A DNA stretch of 64,000 bases from Pseudomonas sp. ZH-FAD (GCF_002803095.1 NZ_PGLR01000020.1:1-64000), one strand, 5' to 3'; counted from the stretch's first letter, positions 45,142 to 55,603 are shown. Numbers and translations: made by a program. The notes: a model not told the origin generated them from the letters alone.

Positions 45142-45163
45142 GTAGGAGCGGCCTCAGCCGCGA
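45142..45163. repeat. REP element, GTAGGAGCGG...CCGCGA type
   Basis: GTAGGAGCGGCCTCAGCCGCGA has the head and short hairpin of the common Pseudomonas REP family. It lies between the convergent DUF1127 and oxidase genes. Confidence 0.75.
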
Positions 45164-45179
45164 TTTTAGGGGTGTATGC

Positions 45180-46493
45180 CTACAGCAACTCTTTCAGCCG
45201 GTGCCAGGCCATGCCCATTGCCAGCAGCGGCGAGCGCAGGTGCTTGCCGCCGGGGAAGGTCATGTGCGGCACCTGGGCGAACAGGTCGAAGCCACGGCTT
45301 TCCTGGCCGGCGATGGCCTCGGCGAGCAGCTTGCCAGCCAGGTGCGTGGCGTTGACGCCGTGGCCGGCGTAGGCCTGGGCGTGGAACACGTTGGGCTGAT
45401 CCTTGAGTCGGCCGATCTGCGGCAGGCGGTTGGCGCCGATGCCGATCATCCCGCCCCATTGGTAGTCGATGCGCACATCGGTCAGTTGCGGGAACACCTT
45501 GAGCATCTTTGGCTTCATGTAGCCAGCGATATCGGCCGGATCACGCCCGGAATAGTGGCAGGCACCGCCGAACAGCAGGCGGCGGTCGGCGGAGAGTCGG
45601 TAATAGTCGACTGTCACGCGCTGGTCGCACAGCGCCATGTTCTGCGGAATCAGTTGCCGCGCCTGCTCTTCGGAGAGTTGTTCGGTGGCGATGATGTAGC
45701 TGCCGGCCGGTAGCACCTTGCCGCTCAGGGTCGGGTTGAGACCGTTGATGTAGGCATTGCAGGCCAGCACCAGGTACTTGGCGCGCACCTGGCCCTGGGC
45801 GGTGTGCACGCGCACCTCGTTGCCGTAGTCGATGCGTGTCACCGGCGAGTCTTCGAACAGCTGCACGCCGAGCGATTGGGCGGCAGCGGCTTCGCCGAGC
45901 GCCAGGTTGAGCGGGTGCAGGTGGCCCGAGCCCATGTCGATCATGGCACCGTGATAGTTGTCGGAGCCAACCACTTCATGGATGCGCTCCTTCGGCACCA
46001 TGCGCAGTTCGTGACGATAGCCGAGGCTTTCCAGCTCGGCCTTGTCTTCGGCGAAGCCTTCCATGTGCGCCGGCTTGTTGGCCAGGTCGCAGTAGCCCCA
46101 GGTCAGATCGCAATCGATCTGGTACTGGGCGACGCGTGTGCGCACGATCTCCACCGCCTCCAGGCCCATCAGCTTGAACTGACGCACGCCGTCCTTGCCG
46201 ACCACCGATTCGAACTGTTCGACATCATGGCCAACGCCGCGAATCAGCTGCCCGCCGTTGCGCCCGCTGGCGCCCCAGCCGATCTTGCGTGCCTCCAGCA
46301 GCGCCACCGACAGGCCTTTCTGAGCCAGCTCGATGGCGGTGTTCAGGCCGCTGAAACCGCCACCGACGATGCACACGTCCACCTGCAGCTCACCGTCCAG
46401 GGGCGGGTAGGCCAACTGGCGATTGACGCTGGCGGCGTAATACGAGGCGGCATGCTGCGGGCTGTGGACGGGCTGGTGAACGCGGGCGTTCAT
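45180..46493 (-). CDS. FAD-dependent amine oxidase, PuuB/OrdL type
   Basis: The 437-residue protein is a DAO-family flavoenzyme: N-terminal FAD fold (VDVCIVGGGFSGLNTAIELAQKGLSVALLEARKIGWGASGRNGGQL), then DMGSGHLHPLNLALG and a C-terminal WGGMIGIGANRLPQIG...YAGHGVNATHLAGKLLAEAI. This is the pattern of gamma-glutamylputrescine oxidase and its relatives (PauB in P. aeruginosa), which give the aldehyde used by KauB/PuuC. ATG 46493 begins MNARVHQPVHSPQHAASYYAAS, normal for the group. It sits beside the kauB and pauR-like genes. Confidence 0.88.
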   Translation of the reverse strand: MNARVHQPVHSPQHAASYYAASVNRQLAYPPLDGELQVDVCIVGGGFSGLNTAIELAQKGLSVALLEARKIGWGASGRNGGQLIRGVGHDVEQFESVVGKDGVRQFKLMGLEAVEIVRTRVAQYQIDCDLTWGYCDLANKPAHMEGFAEDKAELESLGYRHELRMVPKERIHEVVGSDNYHGAMIDMGSGHLHPLNLALGEAAAAQSLGVQLFEDSPVTRIDYGNEVRVHTAQGQVRAKYLVLACNAYINGLNPTLSGKVLPAGSYIIATEQLSEEQARQLIPQNMALCDQRVTVDYYRLSADRRLLFGGACHYSGRDPADIAGYMKPKMLKVFPQLTDVRIDYQWGGMIGIGANRLPQIGRLKDQPNVFHAQAYAGHGVNATHLAGKLLAEAIAGQESRGFDLFAQVPHMTFPGGKHLRSPLLAMGMAWHRLKELL

Positions 46494-46658
46494 GTGCGAA
46501 ATCCTGATTTTGCTGTGTGGAAAATTCAACGCAGCATAAGCGCGTGATCCGTCCGACGCCAAGAGGCCAGCGGAAAAAAACGCAGTGCTCCCTCAGCGTG
46601 AGCCGTGTGCCCCAAGTCGAGCGGGTACACTATTGTGATCACTTCAGGATGCCCGAGC

Positions 46659-47012
46659 ATGAGCTGCACCGACCGCAAGATCGATCACCTGCGCCGACAG
46701 ATTCCTCGCTTCGACTGCGTGCCGGGCTGTCACGACTGCTGCGGGCCGGTCACCGCGTCCTCCGAGGAGCTGGCGCGCCTGCCGGTGAAAAGCGAGGCCG
46801 AACATGACGCGGCGCTGGCCGAGTACAACTGCGTGCACCTGGGGCCGAATGGTTGCGAGGTGTACGACCAGCGCCCGCTGATCTGTCGCCTGTTCGGCAC
46901 CACACCCAATCTCCCCTGCCCACATGGCCGTGGACCGGAGCAGCCGATCGAGCCTGCGGTCGAGCGTCAGGTACACCGCCTGATCGCCACCACGCGGCAG
47001 CGACTCGTTTAG
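46659..47012 (+). CDS. YkgJ-family cysteine cluster protein
   Basis: The 117-residue protein has the zinc/iron-chelate-binding pattern CVPGCHDCCGP, then CVHLGPNGCEVYDQRPLICRLFG and a final Cys in LPCPHGRG, eight cysteines likely to bind a metal or Fe-S cluster. The biochemical role of the family is not settled. It is divergent from the oxidase gene. Start ATG 46659 fits the family's short N-terminus. Confidence 0.82.
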   Translation: MSCTDRKIDHLRRQIPRFDCVPGCHDCCGPVTASSEELARLPVKSEAEHDAALAEYNCVHLGPNGCEVYDQRPLICRLFGTTPNLPCPHGRGPEQPIEPAVERQVHRLIATTRQRLV

Positions 47013-47087
47013 GCTGATGGCTCCTACGCTCTGCGTGGTAGCCCCTGCAGTGGCGCTCCGCGCCACGACTTGCCATGTGCAGCAGGC

Positions 47088-47136
47088 TGACGCAGAGCGT
47101 CCGGGGCTGCATTCCCACGCAGAGCCTGGGAACGAT
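47088..47136. repeat. Dispersed repeat ACGCAGAGCGT...CCTGGGAACGATC
   Basis: This stretch contains GACGCAGAGCGTC (small palindrome) and CCCACGCAGAGCCTGGGAACGATC, a sequence type commonly found between genes in Pseudomonas. It is next to the REP hairpin at 47150. Confidence 0.55.
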
Positions 47137-47149
47137 CAAGCATTGTGTA

Positions 47150-47207
47150 GGAGCGAGCTCTGCTCGCGAACCAGGCCAGCAAAAGCTTCGCGAGCAGAGC
47201 TCGCTCC
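47150..47207. repeat. REP hairpin with 21-bp perfect arms
   Basis: 47150-47170 (GGAGCGAGCTCTGCTCGCGAA) and 47187-47207 are perfect inverse complements with a 16-base spacer. Each arm is itself a REP unit with an internal GAGC/GCTC stem. It can also end transcripts from both convergent genes (ykgJ-like and dadR). Confidence 0.85.
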
Positions 47208-47213
47208 TGCAAT

Positions 47214-47702
47214 TCACTCCGGTACCGGCAGTGCCAGGCTCTCCTTCACCTCTTCCATGACGATATAGCTCTTCGACTCGCGCACGTGCGGCAGCTTGAG
47301 GAGGATGTCGCCGAGCAGCTTGCGGTAGCTGGCCATCTCGTTGATGCGCGCCTTCACCAGGTAGTCGAAGTCGCCGGAGACCAGGTGGCATTCCAGCACG
47401 TGTGGCAGCTTGAGCACGGCGCGGCGGAATTCCTCGAAGGTGTCGCCGGATTTGTAGTCCAGGCTGATCTCGACGAACACCAGCAGGTTGGTCTTGAGGT
47501 GCTGCGGATTGAGGCGGGCGTGGTAGCCCATGATGATGCCTTCGCGCTCCAGGCGGCGTACGCGCTCGGTGCAGGGCGTGGTCGACAGGCCCACGCGCTC
47601 GCCCAGTTCGGTGAAGCTGATGCGCCCGTCCTCCTGCAGGATGCGCAGGATGTTACGGTCGATCTTGTCCAGTTCACGACGGCTTTGATGCTGGGTTCTC
47701 AT
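47214..47702 (-). CDS. dadR: Lrp/AsnC-family regulator, DadR type
   Basis: The 162-residue protein has the Lrp helix-turn-helix (LDKIDRNILRILQEDGRISFTELGERVGLSTTPCTERVRRLEREGIIMGYHARLNP) and the RAM effector domain (FEEFRRAVLKLPHVLECHLVSGDFDYLVKARINEM). It is divergent from dadA, the place of DadR in P. aeruginosa, where L-alanine-responsive activation of dadAX is known. Start ATG 47702; a far longer open frame upstream runs antisense through dadA and is not coding. Confidence 0.92.
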   Translation of the reverse strand: MRTQHQSRRELDKIDRNILRILQEDGRISFTELGERVGLSTTPCTERVRRLEREGIIMGYHARLNPQHLKTNLLVFVEISLDYKSGDTFEEFRRAVLKLPHVLECHLVSGDFDYLVKARINEMASYRKLLGDILLKLPHVRESKSYIVMEEVKESLALPVPE

Positions 47703-47858
47703 GGGGAATCCGCCTCTGCAAAACGGCTTTTTGCCAAGAATTCTCGCCAAATATAGCCGTGTATATGGTGAAAAGCACTGCGCGGCTCTTCCTATACTGC
47801 GCCCATCGACAACAATGGCCTGTAACGCACGCGCCTTGGGCGCGGCGGGGAGAAAAAC

Positions 47859-49157
47859 ATGCGTGTTCTGGTTCTCGGCAGCGGTGTGATTGGTACCGCC
47901 AGTGCTTACTACCTCGCCCGTCAGGGCTTCGAGGTGGTGGTGGTCGACCGTCAGAACGGCCCGGCGCTGGAAACCAGCTTCGCCAACGCTGGCCAGGTTT
48001 CTCCGGGCTACGCTTCGCCCTGGGCTGCCCCGGGCGTGCCGCTGAAGGCCATCAAGTGGCTGCTGCAGAAACACGCGCCGCTGGCGATCAAGGCCACTGG
48101 CGACGTCGACCAGTACCTGTGGATGGCGCAGATGCTGCGCAACTGCACCGCCAGTCGCTATGCGATCAACAAGGAGCGCATGGTGCGCCTGTCCGAGTAC
48201 AGCCGCGATTGCCTCGACGAGCTGCGCGCCGAGACCGGCATCGCCTACGAAGGCCGCCAGCTCGGTACCACCCAACTGTTCCGTACCCAGGCCCAGGTCG
48301 ATGCCGCTGCCAAGGACATCGCCGTGCTGGAGGCCTCCGGCGTACCGTTCGAGCTGCTCGACCGCGATGGCATCGCTCGCGTCGAGCCGGCCCTGGCTGG
48401 TGTCAAACACAAGCTGGCCGGTGCCCTGCGCCTGCCCAACGACCAGACCGGCGACTGCCAGATGTTCACCACCAAGCTGGCGGACATGGCCAAGGCGCTC
48501 GGCGTCGAGTTCCGTTTCGGCCAGAACATCCAGAGCCTGGACGCCGTGGGCGACCGCATCAATGGCGTGTGGATCGACGGCAAGCTGGAAACCGCCGATC
48601 GCTACGTGCTCGCCCTCGGCAGCTACAGCCCGCAACTGCTCAAGCCGCTGGGCGTGCGTGCGCCGGTGTATCCGCTCAAGGGTTATTCGTTGACCGTGCC
48701 TATCATCAACGCTGATATGGCGCCGACCTCGACCATTCTTGACGAGACCTACAAGGTCGCCATCACTCGCTTCGATGGCCGTATCCGCGTCGGTGGCATG
48801 GCCGAGATCGCCGGTTTCGACCTGTCGCTCAACCCGCGTCGTCGCGAAACCCTGGAAATGATCACCGCCGACCTCTACCCGCAAGGCGGCGATCTGCAAC
48901 GCGCCGATTTCTGGACCGGCCTGCGTCCGGCCACGCCTGACGGCACACCGATCGTGGGTGGCACCGCCTTCCGTAACCTGTTCCTCAACACCGGCCACGG
49001 CACCCTGGGCTGGACCATGGCCTGCGGCTCCGGTCGCCTGCTCGCCGACCTGATGGCCAACAAGCGTCCGCAGATCAGCGCCGACGGCCTGGATATCTCG
49101 CGTTACTCGCGCAAGGCGCGTGAAGTGCAAGCTGCACCGCAGCCACTGCGCACCTGA
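47859..49157 (+). CDS. dadA: D-amino acid dehydrogenase small subunit
   Basis: The 432-residue flavoenzyme starts [32 protein letters not shown] (FAD fold). It has the DadA signature [27 protein letters not shown] and C-terminal [45 protein letters not shown]. It oxidises D-alanine and other D-amino acids to keto acids, feeding the respiratory chain at the inner membrane. It leads dadA-ridA-dadX, with DadR divergent. Confidence 0.95.
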   Translation: MRVLVLGSGVIGTASAYYLARQGFEVVVVDRQNGPALETSFANAGQVSPGYASPWAAPGVPLKAIKWLLQKHAPLAIKATGDVDQYLWMAQMLRNCTASRYAINKERMVRLSEYSRDCLDELRAETGIAYEGRQLGTTQLFRTQAQVDAAAKDIAVLEASGVPFELLDRDGIARVEPALAGVKHKLAGALRLPNDQTGDCQMFTTKLADMAKALGVEFRFGQNIQSLDAVGDRINGVWIDGKLETADRYVLALGSYSPQLLKPLGVRAPVYPLKGYSLTVPIINADMAPTSTILDETYKVAITRFDGRIRVGGMAEIAGFDLSLNPRRRETLEMITADLYPQGGDLQRADFWTGLRPATPDGTPIVGGTAFRNLFLNTGHGTLGWTMACGSGRLLADLMANKRPQISADGLDISRYSRKAREVQAAPQPLRT

Positions 49158-49196
49158 TAGCCTTCGCGCTTTCGCAATTCAAGGAGCTTTAGCTTT

Positions 49197-49544
49197 ATGT
49201 CGATTCAGCGCCTGCATGTGGCCAAACGCTACAGTGAAGTGGTGATCCACAACGGCACGATTTACCTCGCCGGCCAGTTGGCTGATGACTTCGACGGTGA
49301 CATCCGCGAGCAGACCCGCCAGACCCTGGCCAACATCGACAAGATGCTGGCCGAAGGTGGCAGCGACAAGAGCAAGATCCTCTCGCTGACCATCTTCCTC
49401 AAGGACATGGCCGACTACGATGGGCTCAACGCCGAGTACGACGCCTGGGTCGCCGACGGCCATGCACCGGCCCGCGCCTGCGTCGAAGCGAAGATGTACA
49501 AGCCTGAAGTGCTGGTGGAAATGTGCGTGGTGGCTGCCGTCTGA
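49197..49544 (+). CDS. RidA-family protein of the dad operon
   Basis: The 115-residue protein has the YjgF/RidA fold motifs (HNGTIYLAGQLADDFDGDIREQTRQTLANIDKMLAEGGSDKSKILSLTIFLKDMADY; final ARACVEAKMYKPEVLVEMCVVAAV). RidA proteins hydrolyse reactive imines or enamines, as released by DadA, which fits its place 39 bases after dadA. The active-site Arg of RidA proper is seen as the Arg in PARACVEA. Confidence 0.88.
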   Translation: MSIQRLHVAKRYSEVVIHNGTIYLAGQLADDFDGDIREQTRQTLANIDKMLAEGGSDKSKILSLTIFLKDMADYDGLNAEYDAWVADGHAPARACVEAKMYKPEVLVEMCVVAAV

Positions 49545-49648
49545 GGCGGCCACAGCTTTTTGTTGCCTGCCATCCATGGCGGCAACCCTCCGGGCCGTCG
49601 CAAGCGACGTCAAAAAATTCTCCCGGAATTTTTTTGTGTTGGCTTTTC

Positions 49649-49675
49649 ACCCGGCTCCCCCGCCGGGTTTTTTTT
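49649..49675 (+). terminator. Intrinsic terminator after the ridA-like gene
   Basis: ACCCGGC (49649-49655) pairs with GCCGGGT (49662-49668), then eight T's. An A/T-rich hairpin (AAAATTC/GAATTTT) about 25 bases earlier may add to it. It should reduce read-through into dadX. Confidence 0.85.
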
Positions 49676-49762
49676 GAATGGCGACTTGTCGGCATGACTC
49701 CGGATTTCATCCGGGCTACGAAAAAACCGTCGCATCAGCGAATGATTGAGAGATAAACGACC

Positions 49763-50836
49763 ATGCGTCCCGCCCGTGCCCTGATCGACCTCGATGCCCT
49801 GCGTCATAACTACCGCCTGGCCCGCGAACTGAGCGGCGCCCGAGCCCTCGCCGTGGTCAAGGCCGATGCTTACGGACATGGCTCGGTGCGTTGCGCGCAG
49901 GCACTCGAAGCCGAGGCCGACGGTTTTGCCGTGGCCTGCATCGAAGAGGCGCTGGTACTGCGCGAAGCGGGCATTCGCGCGCCGATCCTGCTGCTCGAAG
50001 GCTTCTTCGAGGCTGATGAGCTGGCGCTGATCGACCAGCATGACCTGTGGTGCGTGATTCATGCACAGTGGCAGATCGATGCGATCGAGCAGGCCCAACT
50101 GAGCAAGCCGCTGACCGCGTGGCTAAAACTCGACAGCGGCATGCACCGTGTCGGCCTGCATCCGGCCGATTATCAGCATGCCTATCGTCGCCTGCTGGCC
50201 AGCGGCAAGGTCAGCAAGATCGTGCTGATGAGCCACTTCGCCCGTGCCGACGAGCCTGAGTGCGAGCGCACGGCCGAGCAACTGGCGGTGTTCCAGCAGG
50301 CTCGCGACGGTCTCAGTGCCGAGGTCAGCCTGCGCAATTCGCCGGCCGTGCTCGGCTGGCCACAGGTGCCAAGCGACTGGGTGCGCCCCGGCATCATGCT
50401 GTACGGCGCCACGCCGTTCGAGCAGGCTCAGGAGCAGGCCGCGCGCCTGCAGCCGGTGATGACCCTTGAATCGAAGGTCATCAGTGTGCGTGAACTGCCG
50501 ACCGGCGAGCCGGTGGGTTATGGCGCGCGCTTCGTCGCCGAAAGACCGACCCGCGTCGGTGTGGTCGCAATGGGTTATGCCGACGGCTATCCGCGTCACG
50601 CGCCGAGCGGCACGCCAGTGGTGGTGGACGGCCAGTTGACCCGCCTGATCGGCCGCGTGTCGATGGACATGCTGACCGTGGACCTGACCGATCTGCCACA
50701 GGCCGGCCTCGGCAGCCATGTCGAACTATGGGGCAAGCAGGTGCTGGCCAGCGACGTGGCCATGGCGGCAGGTAGCATTCCCTATCAGATTTTTTGCAAT
50801 CTACGGCGAGTGCCGCTGCTCTATCTCGGGGGCTGA
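49763..50836 (+). CDS. dadX: Catabolic alanine racemase
   Basis: The 357-residue PLP enzyme has the racemase motif [11 protein letters not shown] (PLP lysine) and the opposite-face catalytic Tyr in [28 protein letters not shown]. Length and place next to dadA/ridA match DadX, which makes D-alanine from L-alanine for DadA. It is separated from ridA by 218 bases with a terminator, so it may also have its own promoter. Confidence 0.93.
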   Translation: MRPARALIDLDALRHNYRLARELSGARALAVVKADAYGHGSVRCAQALEAEADGFAVACIEEALVLREAGIRAPILLLEGFFEADELALIDQHDLWCVIHAQWQIDAIEQAQLSKPLTAWLKLDSGMHRVGLHPADYQHAYRRLLASGKVSKIVLMSHFARADEPECERTAEQLAVFQQARDGLSAEVSLRNSPAVLGWPQVPSDWVRPGIMLYGATPFEQAQEQAARLQPVMTLESKVISVRELPTGEPVGYGARFVAERPTRVGVVAMGYADGYPRHAPSGTPVVVDGQLTRLIGRVSMDMLTVDLTDLPQAGLGSHVELWGKQVLASDVAMAAGSIPYQIFCNLRRVPLLYLGG

Positions 50837-50939
50837 GCTTTCCGTGTAGGCGAAGGGTGAACGCAAGTGTTGTAAATTCCGAACGCTATGCCATGATACG
50901 GACACTTTTCCGTCTCTTATCCCAAGGGGGATTCCAGCA

Positions 50940-51488
50940 TTGGACGTCGGCGTTCGACTGCAATCGATTCGTAAGCTCAAAGGCCTATCCCAGCGTGAAC
51001 TCGCCAAGCGGGCGGGCGTCACCAACAGCACCATTTCCATGATCGAGAAGAACAGCGTCAGCCCCTCGATCAGTTCGCTGAAAAAGGTGCTCGGCGGCAT
51101 TCCCATGTCGTTGGTGGAATTCTTCTCGCTCGACATGGAGCAGGAGAACCAGACCCAGGTGGTCTATCGTGCCGCCGAACTGACCGATATCTGTAGTGGC
51201 GCCATCACCATGAAGCTGATTGGCAAGGCCCACCCGAGTCGCGCCATTTCCTTCCTCGACGAAACCTACCCGGCCGGCACCGACACCGGTGACGAAATGT
51301 ACGCCCACGAAGGCGAAGAGGCTGGCATGCTGGTCGAGGGCAAGCTGGAGCTGACCGTTGGCAACGAGGTGTTCATCCTCGAACCGGGCGACAGCTATTA
51401 CTTCGAAAGCAGCAAGCCGCATCGCTTCCGCAATCCGTTCGATGTGCCGGCGCGGTTGATCAGTGCCACGACGCCAGCGAACTTCTGA
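50940..51488 (+). CDS. pauR: XRE-cupin regulator, PauR/PuuR type
   Basis: The 182-residue protein has an N-terminal XRE helix-turn-helix (VGVRLQSIRKLKGLSQRELAKRAGVTNSTISMIEKNSVSPSISSLKKVLGGIP) and a C-terminal cupin (HEGEEAGMLVEGKLELTVGNEVFILEPGDSYYFESSKPHRFRNP). This architecture and position after dadX match PauR, the putrescine/cadaverine-responsive repressor of polyamine catabolism. The start is TTG 50940 with a strong AAGGGGG site; no ATG in frame gives the full helix-turn-helix. The symbol is by synteny and architecture. Confidence 0.8.
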   Translation: MDVGVRLQSIRKLKGLSQRELAKRAGVTNSTISMIEKNSVSPSISSLKKVLGGIPMSLVEFFSLDMEQENQTQVVYRAAELTDICSGAITMKLIGKAHPSRAISFLDETYPAGTDTGDEMYAHEGEEAGMLVEGKLELTVGNEVFILEPGDSYYFESSKPHRFRNPFDVPARLISATTPANF

Positions 51489-51601
51489 TCAATAACCCTG
51501 CGACAATATGGGTTGTTTCGGCCTGGCCTGCTTGCCGTTATACTGTCGCCCGCTCGCGAAACCGTGGCCGCGGGCGTGACTAGCCACGAAGAGGGTGTAC
51601 C

Positions 51602-52024
51602 GTGAATCTGATGAAGAAAATGCTGGCAGTACCGGCTGCCGTATTGGCCCTGTGGGCAGTGACTGCTCAGGCCACGACCGATGAAGCTATCGCCGAGCGC
51701 CTCAAGCCTGTAGGTGAGGTGTGCATCATGGGCGAAGAGTGCAAGGGCGTCGAAACCGTCGCCGCATCCGCCGGTGGTGGTGCACGTACCGCTGACGACA
51801 TCATCGCCAAGCATTGCAATGCCTGCCACGCCACCGGTGTGCTGGACGCGCCGAAGATCGGCGACACCGCTGCCTGGAAAGAGCGTGCCGACCACCAGGG
51901 CGGTCTCGACGGCATCCTGGCCAAGGCCATCTCCGGTATCAACGCCATGCCGCCGAAAGGCACCTGCGCTGATTGCTCGGATGACGAACTGCGCGAAGCG
52001 ATCAAGAAGATGTCCGGTCTGTAA
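51602..52024 (+). CDS. Cytochrome c5 family protein
   Basis: The 140-residue periplasmic protein has a signal peptide (NLMKKMLAVPAAVLALWAVTAQATTDE) and one haem site CNACH (about residues 73-77), with the distal Met likely in INAMPPKGTC. The CNACH, the ADDIIAKHCNACHATGVLDAPKIGD stretch and C-terminal disulfide pair (GTCADCSDDEL) are typical of cytochrome c5. It carries electrons to terminal oxidases or other acceptors. Start GTG 51602; a strong terminator follows. Confidence 0.9.
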   Translation: MNLMKKMLAVPAAVLALWAVTAQATTDEAIAERLKPVGEVCIMGEECKGVETVAASAGGGARTADDIIAKHCNACHATGVLDAPKIGDTAAWKERADHQGGLDGILAKAISGINAMPPKGTCADCSDDELREAIKKMSGL

Positions 52025-52041
52025 GACCCGTCTCTTCCCTG

Positions 52042-52067
52042 AAAAACCGCCCTCCGGGCGGTTTTTT
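52042..52067 (+). terminator. Intrinsic terminator after cytochrome c5
   Basis: AAAAACCGCCC (52042-52052) pairs with GGGCGGTTTTT (52056-52066), loop TCC, then T's. A clear rho-independent terminator. Confidence 0.93.
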
Positions 52068-52149
52068 CGTTTCTGGCGGCGGCATGCAACCATGCCGGTG
52101 GCTACACAGTCCAAGCTGCATTCGTCATGGATGTCGCGAGGAGCGTCAG

Positions 52150-54282
52150 ATGCCGCACACCTGTACCCTCGAACAAGCCGTCGACCGCGTACTGAGCGAG
52201 ATCGCCGGGCCGATTCATCTGGGTTTACCGCTCGGTCTGGGCAAGCCCAATCGCTGGGTCAACGCGCTGTATGCAAGGGTGCGGGAGACGCCCGAGCGGC
52301 AACTGACCATCTACACCGCGCTGTGCCTGGCGCGTCCGCGTGCCGGCCAGGACCTGCAGCGACGCTTTCTCGAACCTTTCGTCGACCGGGTCTACGGCGA
52401 TTATCCCGAGCTGGATTTTCTCGCCGATCTGCACAGCGGCAAGCTGCCGAGCAACGTGCGCGTCGAGCAGTTCTTCTTCCAGCCCGGCAGCCTGCTCGAA
52501 TGCGAGGCGGCGCAGCAGGACTACATCAGCAGCAACTACAGCCATGTCGCCCGCGACCTCAATGCCAAGGGCCTGAATCTGGTCGCCCAACTGGTCGCCG
52601 TCGACGCCGCGCAGCCCGAGCATTTCAGCCTGAGCTGCAACCCGGACGTCACCCTCGATCTGCTGCCGCTGCTGGACAAGCGCCGCAAGGCTGGCGAGAC
52701 CGTGCTCAGCGTCGCTCAGATCCACAGTGATCTGCCCTACATGGCCGGCGATGCCCAGGTGCCGCGCGATACCTTCGATATCCATATCGGCGAGGACGAG
52801 CGGACCACGCTGTTCTCCACGCCGAACATGCCGGTGACCCTGCAGGATCATTGCATCGGCCTGTTCGCCAGCACGCTGGTGCGCGATGGCGGCACCCTGC
52901 AGATCGGCATTGGTGCGATGGGGGATGCCCTGGCGTCAGCGCTGATGGCCAGGCAGGACGACAATGCTCGCTACCGCGCATTGTTACAGGCGCTGCGTGC
53001 TGATGAGTGGGCGGGGGAAATCGCCGCCAACGGCGGTGTCGAACCGCTCGATCAGGGGCTCTATGGCTGCAGCGAAATGTTCGTCAACGGCTTGCTGGCA
53101 CTGGCTGAGGCCGGCCTGCTGCGGCGTCGGGTCTACCCGGATCTGCGTCTGCAGCGTCTGGCCTGTAACGGTGCGCTGGATGAACAAGGTCGGCCCCATA
53201 GCGTTCAGGCGCTGGTCGACGCGGGGCTACCGACGAAGTTGCAGCCGAGCGATCTGGCCTGGCTGCGCGATAGCGGCCTACTGCGCGGCGATATGCGAGT
53301 AGAGGCGGGCGAGTTGCACCTGCCCGACGGTGGTCGTGTCGCCGCGGATCTCAGTGATCCCGATACGCAGGCTCGCCTGCAATCCTGCCTCGGCAGCGCG
53401 CAGGGCGGCGTGGTGCTGCATGGTGGTTTCTTCCTCGGCCCGGAAAGCTTCTACCGGCGTCTACGCGAGTTGGATGACAGCGAACGGCAGCGCTTTGCCA
53501 TGACTGGCATCCGCTATATCAACGAGCTGTACGGTGAAGAGGAACTCAAGCGTCTGCAGCGCCGTGATGCACGCTTCATCAATACCGCCTTCACCATGAC
53601 CCTGCTCGGTGCGGGTGTGGCCGATCAACTGGAGGACGGTCGGGTGCTTAGCGGCGTAGGCGGGCAATACAACTTCGTCGCCCAGGCCCATGCGCTGGAG
53701 GATGCGCGCTCGATCCTGCTGCTGCGCAGCTGGCGCGAGTCAGGCGGTGAGGTGAATTCGAACATCGTCTGGGACTATGGCCACGCCACCATCCCTCGGC
53801 ACCTGCGCGATATCGTGGTGAGCGAATACGGTATCGCCGATCTGCGTGGCAAGACCGACGCCCAGGTGATCGAGGCGCTGCTCAAGATCAGCGATTCACG
53901 CTTCCAGAACGGGCTGATCGAGCAGGCCCAGCAGGCCGGCAAGCTGCCGGCGGATTTCCGGCTCGATGAGCGCTTTTGCAACAACCTGCCCGAACGCCTG
54001 CAGGCGTTGCGTACTGAGCATTCGTCGCTGTTCGCCGAATATCCGCTAGGCAGCGACTTCAGCACGGTGGAGCAGGATCTGGTGCGGGCGCTGAGCTGGC
54101 TCAAGAGCAAGCTGCGCCTGAGCGAGGTACTGGAACTGGGCAAGGCCACGCTCGATGCGCCCGAACCGGCAGCCTATGCCGAGCATCTGCGGCGCATGAG
54201 TCTGGAGGCGCCTGACGGTGTGCGTGAAGCCCTCTATCAGCGTTTGCTGCTGGCGGGCCTGCTGGCTACCGCCGCGTCCTAA
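52150..54282 (+). CDS. Acetyl-CoA hydrolase/transferase family protein
   Basis: The 710-residue protein is of the CoA-transferase family I fold. N-terminal GPIHLGLPLGLGKPNRWVNALY; C-terminal hydrolase domain with AFTMTLLGAGVADQLEDGRVLSGVGGQYNFVAQAH and DYGHATIPRHLRDIVVSEYGIADLRGKTDAQVIEALLKISDSRFQ. It is clearly longer than the usual ~500-residue acetyl-CoA hydrolases; residues ~300-450 are an insertion-like middle. The catalytic Glu of the family is not certain here. It may shift CoA between short-chain acids. ATG 52150 chosen; 22 upstream codons run through the terminator region. Confidence 0.8.
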   Translation: MPHTCTLEQAVDRVLSEIAGPIHLGLPLGLGKPNRWVNALYARVRETPERQLTIYTALCLARPRAGQDLQRRFLEPFVDRVYGDYPELDFLADLHSGKLPSNVRVEQFFFQPGSLLECEAAQQDYISSNYSHVARDLNAKGLNLVAQLVAVDAAQPEHFSLSCNPDVTLDLLPLLDKRRKAGETVLSVAQIHSDLPYMAGDAQVPRDTFDIHIGEDERTTLFSTPNMPVTLQDHCIGLFASTLVRDGGTLQIGIGAMGDALASALMARQDDNARYRALLQALRADEWAGEIAANGGVEPLDQGLYGCSEMFVNGLLALAEAGLLRRRVYPDLRLQRLACNGALDEQGRPHSVQALVDAGLPTKLQPSDLAWLRDSGLLRGDMRVEAGELHLPDGGRVAADLSDPDTQARLQSCLGSAQGGVVLHGGFFLGPESFYRRLRELDDSERQRFAMTGIRYINELYGEEELKRLQRRDARFINTAFTMTLLGAGVADQLEDGRVLSGVGGQYNFVAQAHALEDARSILLLRSWRESGGEVNSNIVWDYGHATIPRHLRDIVVSEYGIADLRGKTDAQVIEALLKISDSRFQNGLIEQAQQAGKLPADFRLDERFCNNLPERLQALRTEHSSLFAEYPLGSDFSTVEQDLVRALSWLKSKLRLSEVLELGKATLDAPEPAAYAEHLRRMSLEAPDGVREALYQRLLLAGLLATAAS

Positions 54283-54306
54283 AGCGCGCGAGGCCGGGCA
54301 CCGTCT

Positions 54307-54984
<678 letters not shown>

Positions 54985-55044
54985 TTAGACAGGTTGTTAG
55001 CCGCTGCCGACTGTAGCCGGATGCAATCCGAGGGCGTGTTCCGC

Positions 55045-55527
55045 TCAGGCACTCTTGCTCAGCCGCCGCAGAATGTCCCTGGGAATGCCGCGCGTATCCA
55101 GCGGCAGCTTGTCCGGCGCGGGCTCAATGCCCAGTTCGTAGAGCCAGTTTAGGACGTACTCGCGCAGTTGCTTGATCTCGTAGGCCTGCCACTGTTCGCG
55201 AATCGCTGGGAAGGCCTCGATCTCGTAGTCGAACGCGCGTAGGGGCCTGCGGCCGGTCAGCGCGGCGCTGAGCAGAGGGTGGGCGTGCACATCGTCGAGG
55301 GTGAACAGGAAGGATTCACGCATGGCCACGCGCTGGGGGACGTCGAGGTTGGGCACCTGGCTGTAGCGCTCGGGATCGAGCTCGATCTGCTGGCGCTGTT
55401 CGCTGTGCTGATCCTCAGGCGACAGGCTCAGCACGCTACCGCTCTCCAGGTCCAACCAGTTTTCCTGCTGTTCGCGGCCGTTGATCAGCTGAGTCAGGGC
55501 GTCGAGGTCGAGAGTGAATGTGCGCAT
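55045..55527 (-). CDS. UPF0158 family protein
   Basis: The 160-residue protein follows the UPF0158 pattern: acidic DLESGSVLSL, DVPQRVAMRESFLFTLDD, then ALTGRRPLRAFDYEIEAFPAIREQWQAYEIKQLREYVLNWLYELGIEP. Its function is unknown; it lacks membrane segments. ATG 55527 is preceded by GAGGGCTGG-like sequence in the sense strand. It lies alone between xpt and rep. Confidence 0.8.
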   Translation of the reverse strand: MRTFTLDLDALTQLINGREQQENWLDLESGSVLSLSPEDQHSEQRQQIELDPERYSQVPNLDVPQRVAMRESFLFTLDDVHAHPLLSAALTGRRPLRAFDYEIEAFPAIREQWQAYEIKQLREYVLNWLYELGIEPAPDKLPLDTRGIPRDILRRLSKSA

Positions 55528-55603
55528 GGTTCCAGCCCTCTGTGTCTGAACGATTTTCTCTTCTGACTGGCAAATATGGCGAGGGTGCCAGTGGCATTGA
55601 AGT

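Noticed and set aside
47703..49130. Long upstream extension of dadR
   Set aside because: It runs antisense through dadA and is only an open shadow frame; the Lrp domain begins at 47702.
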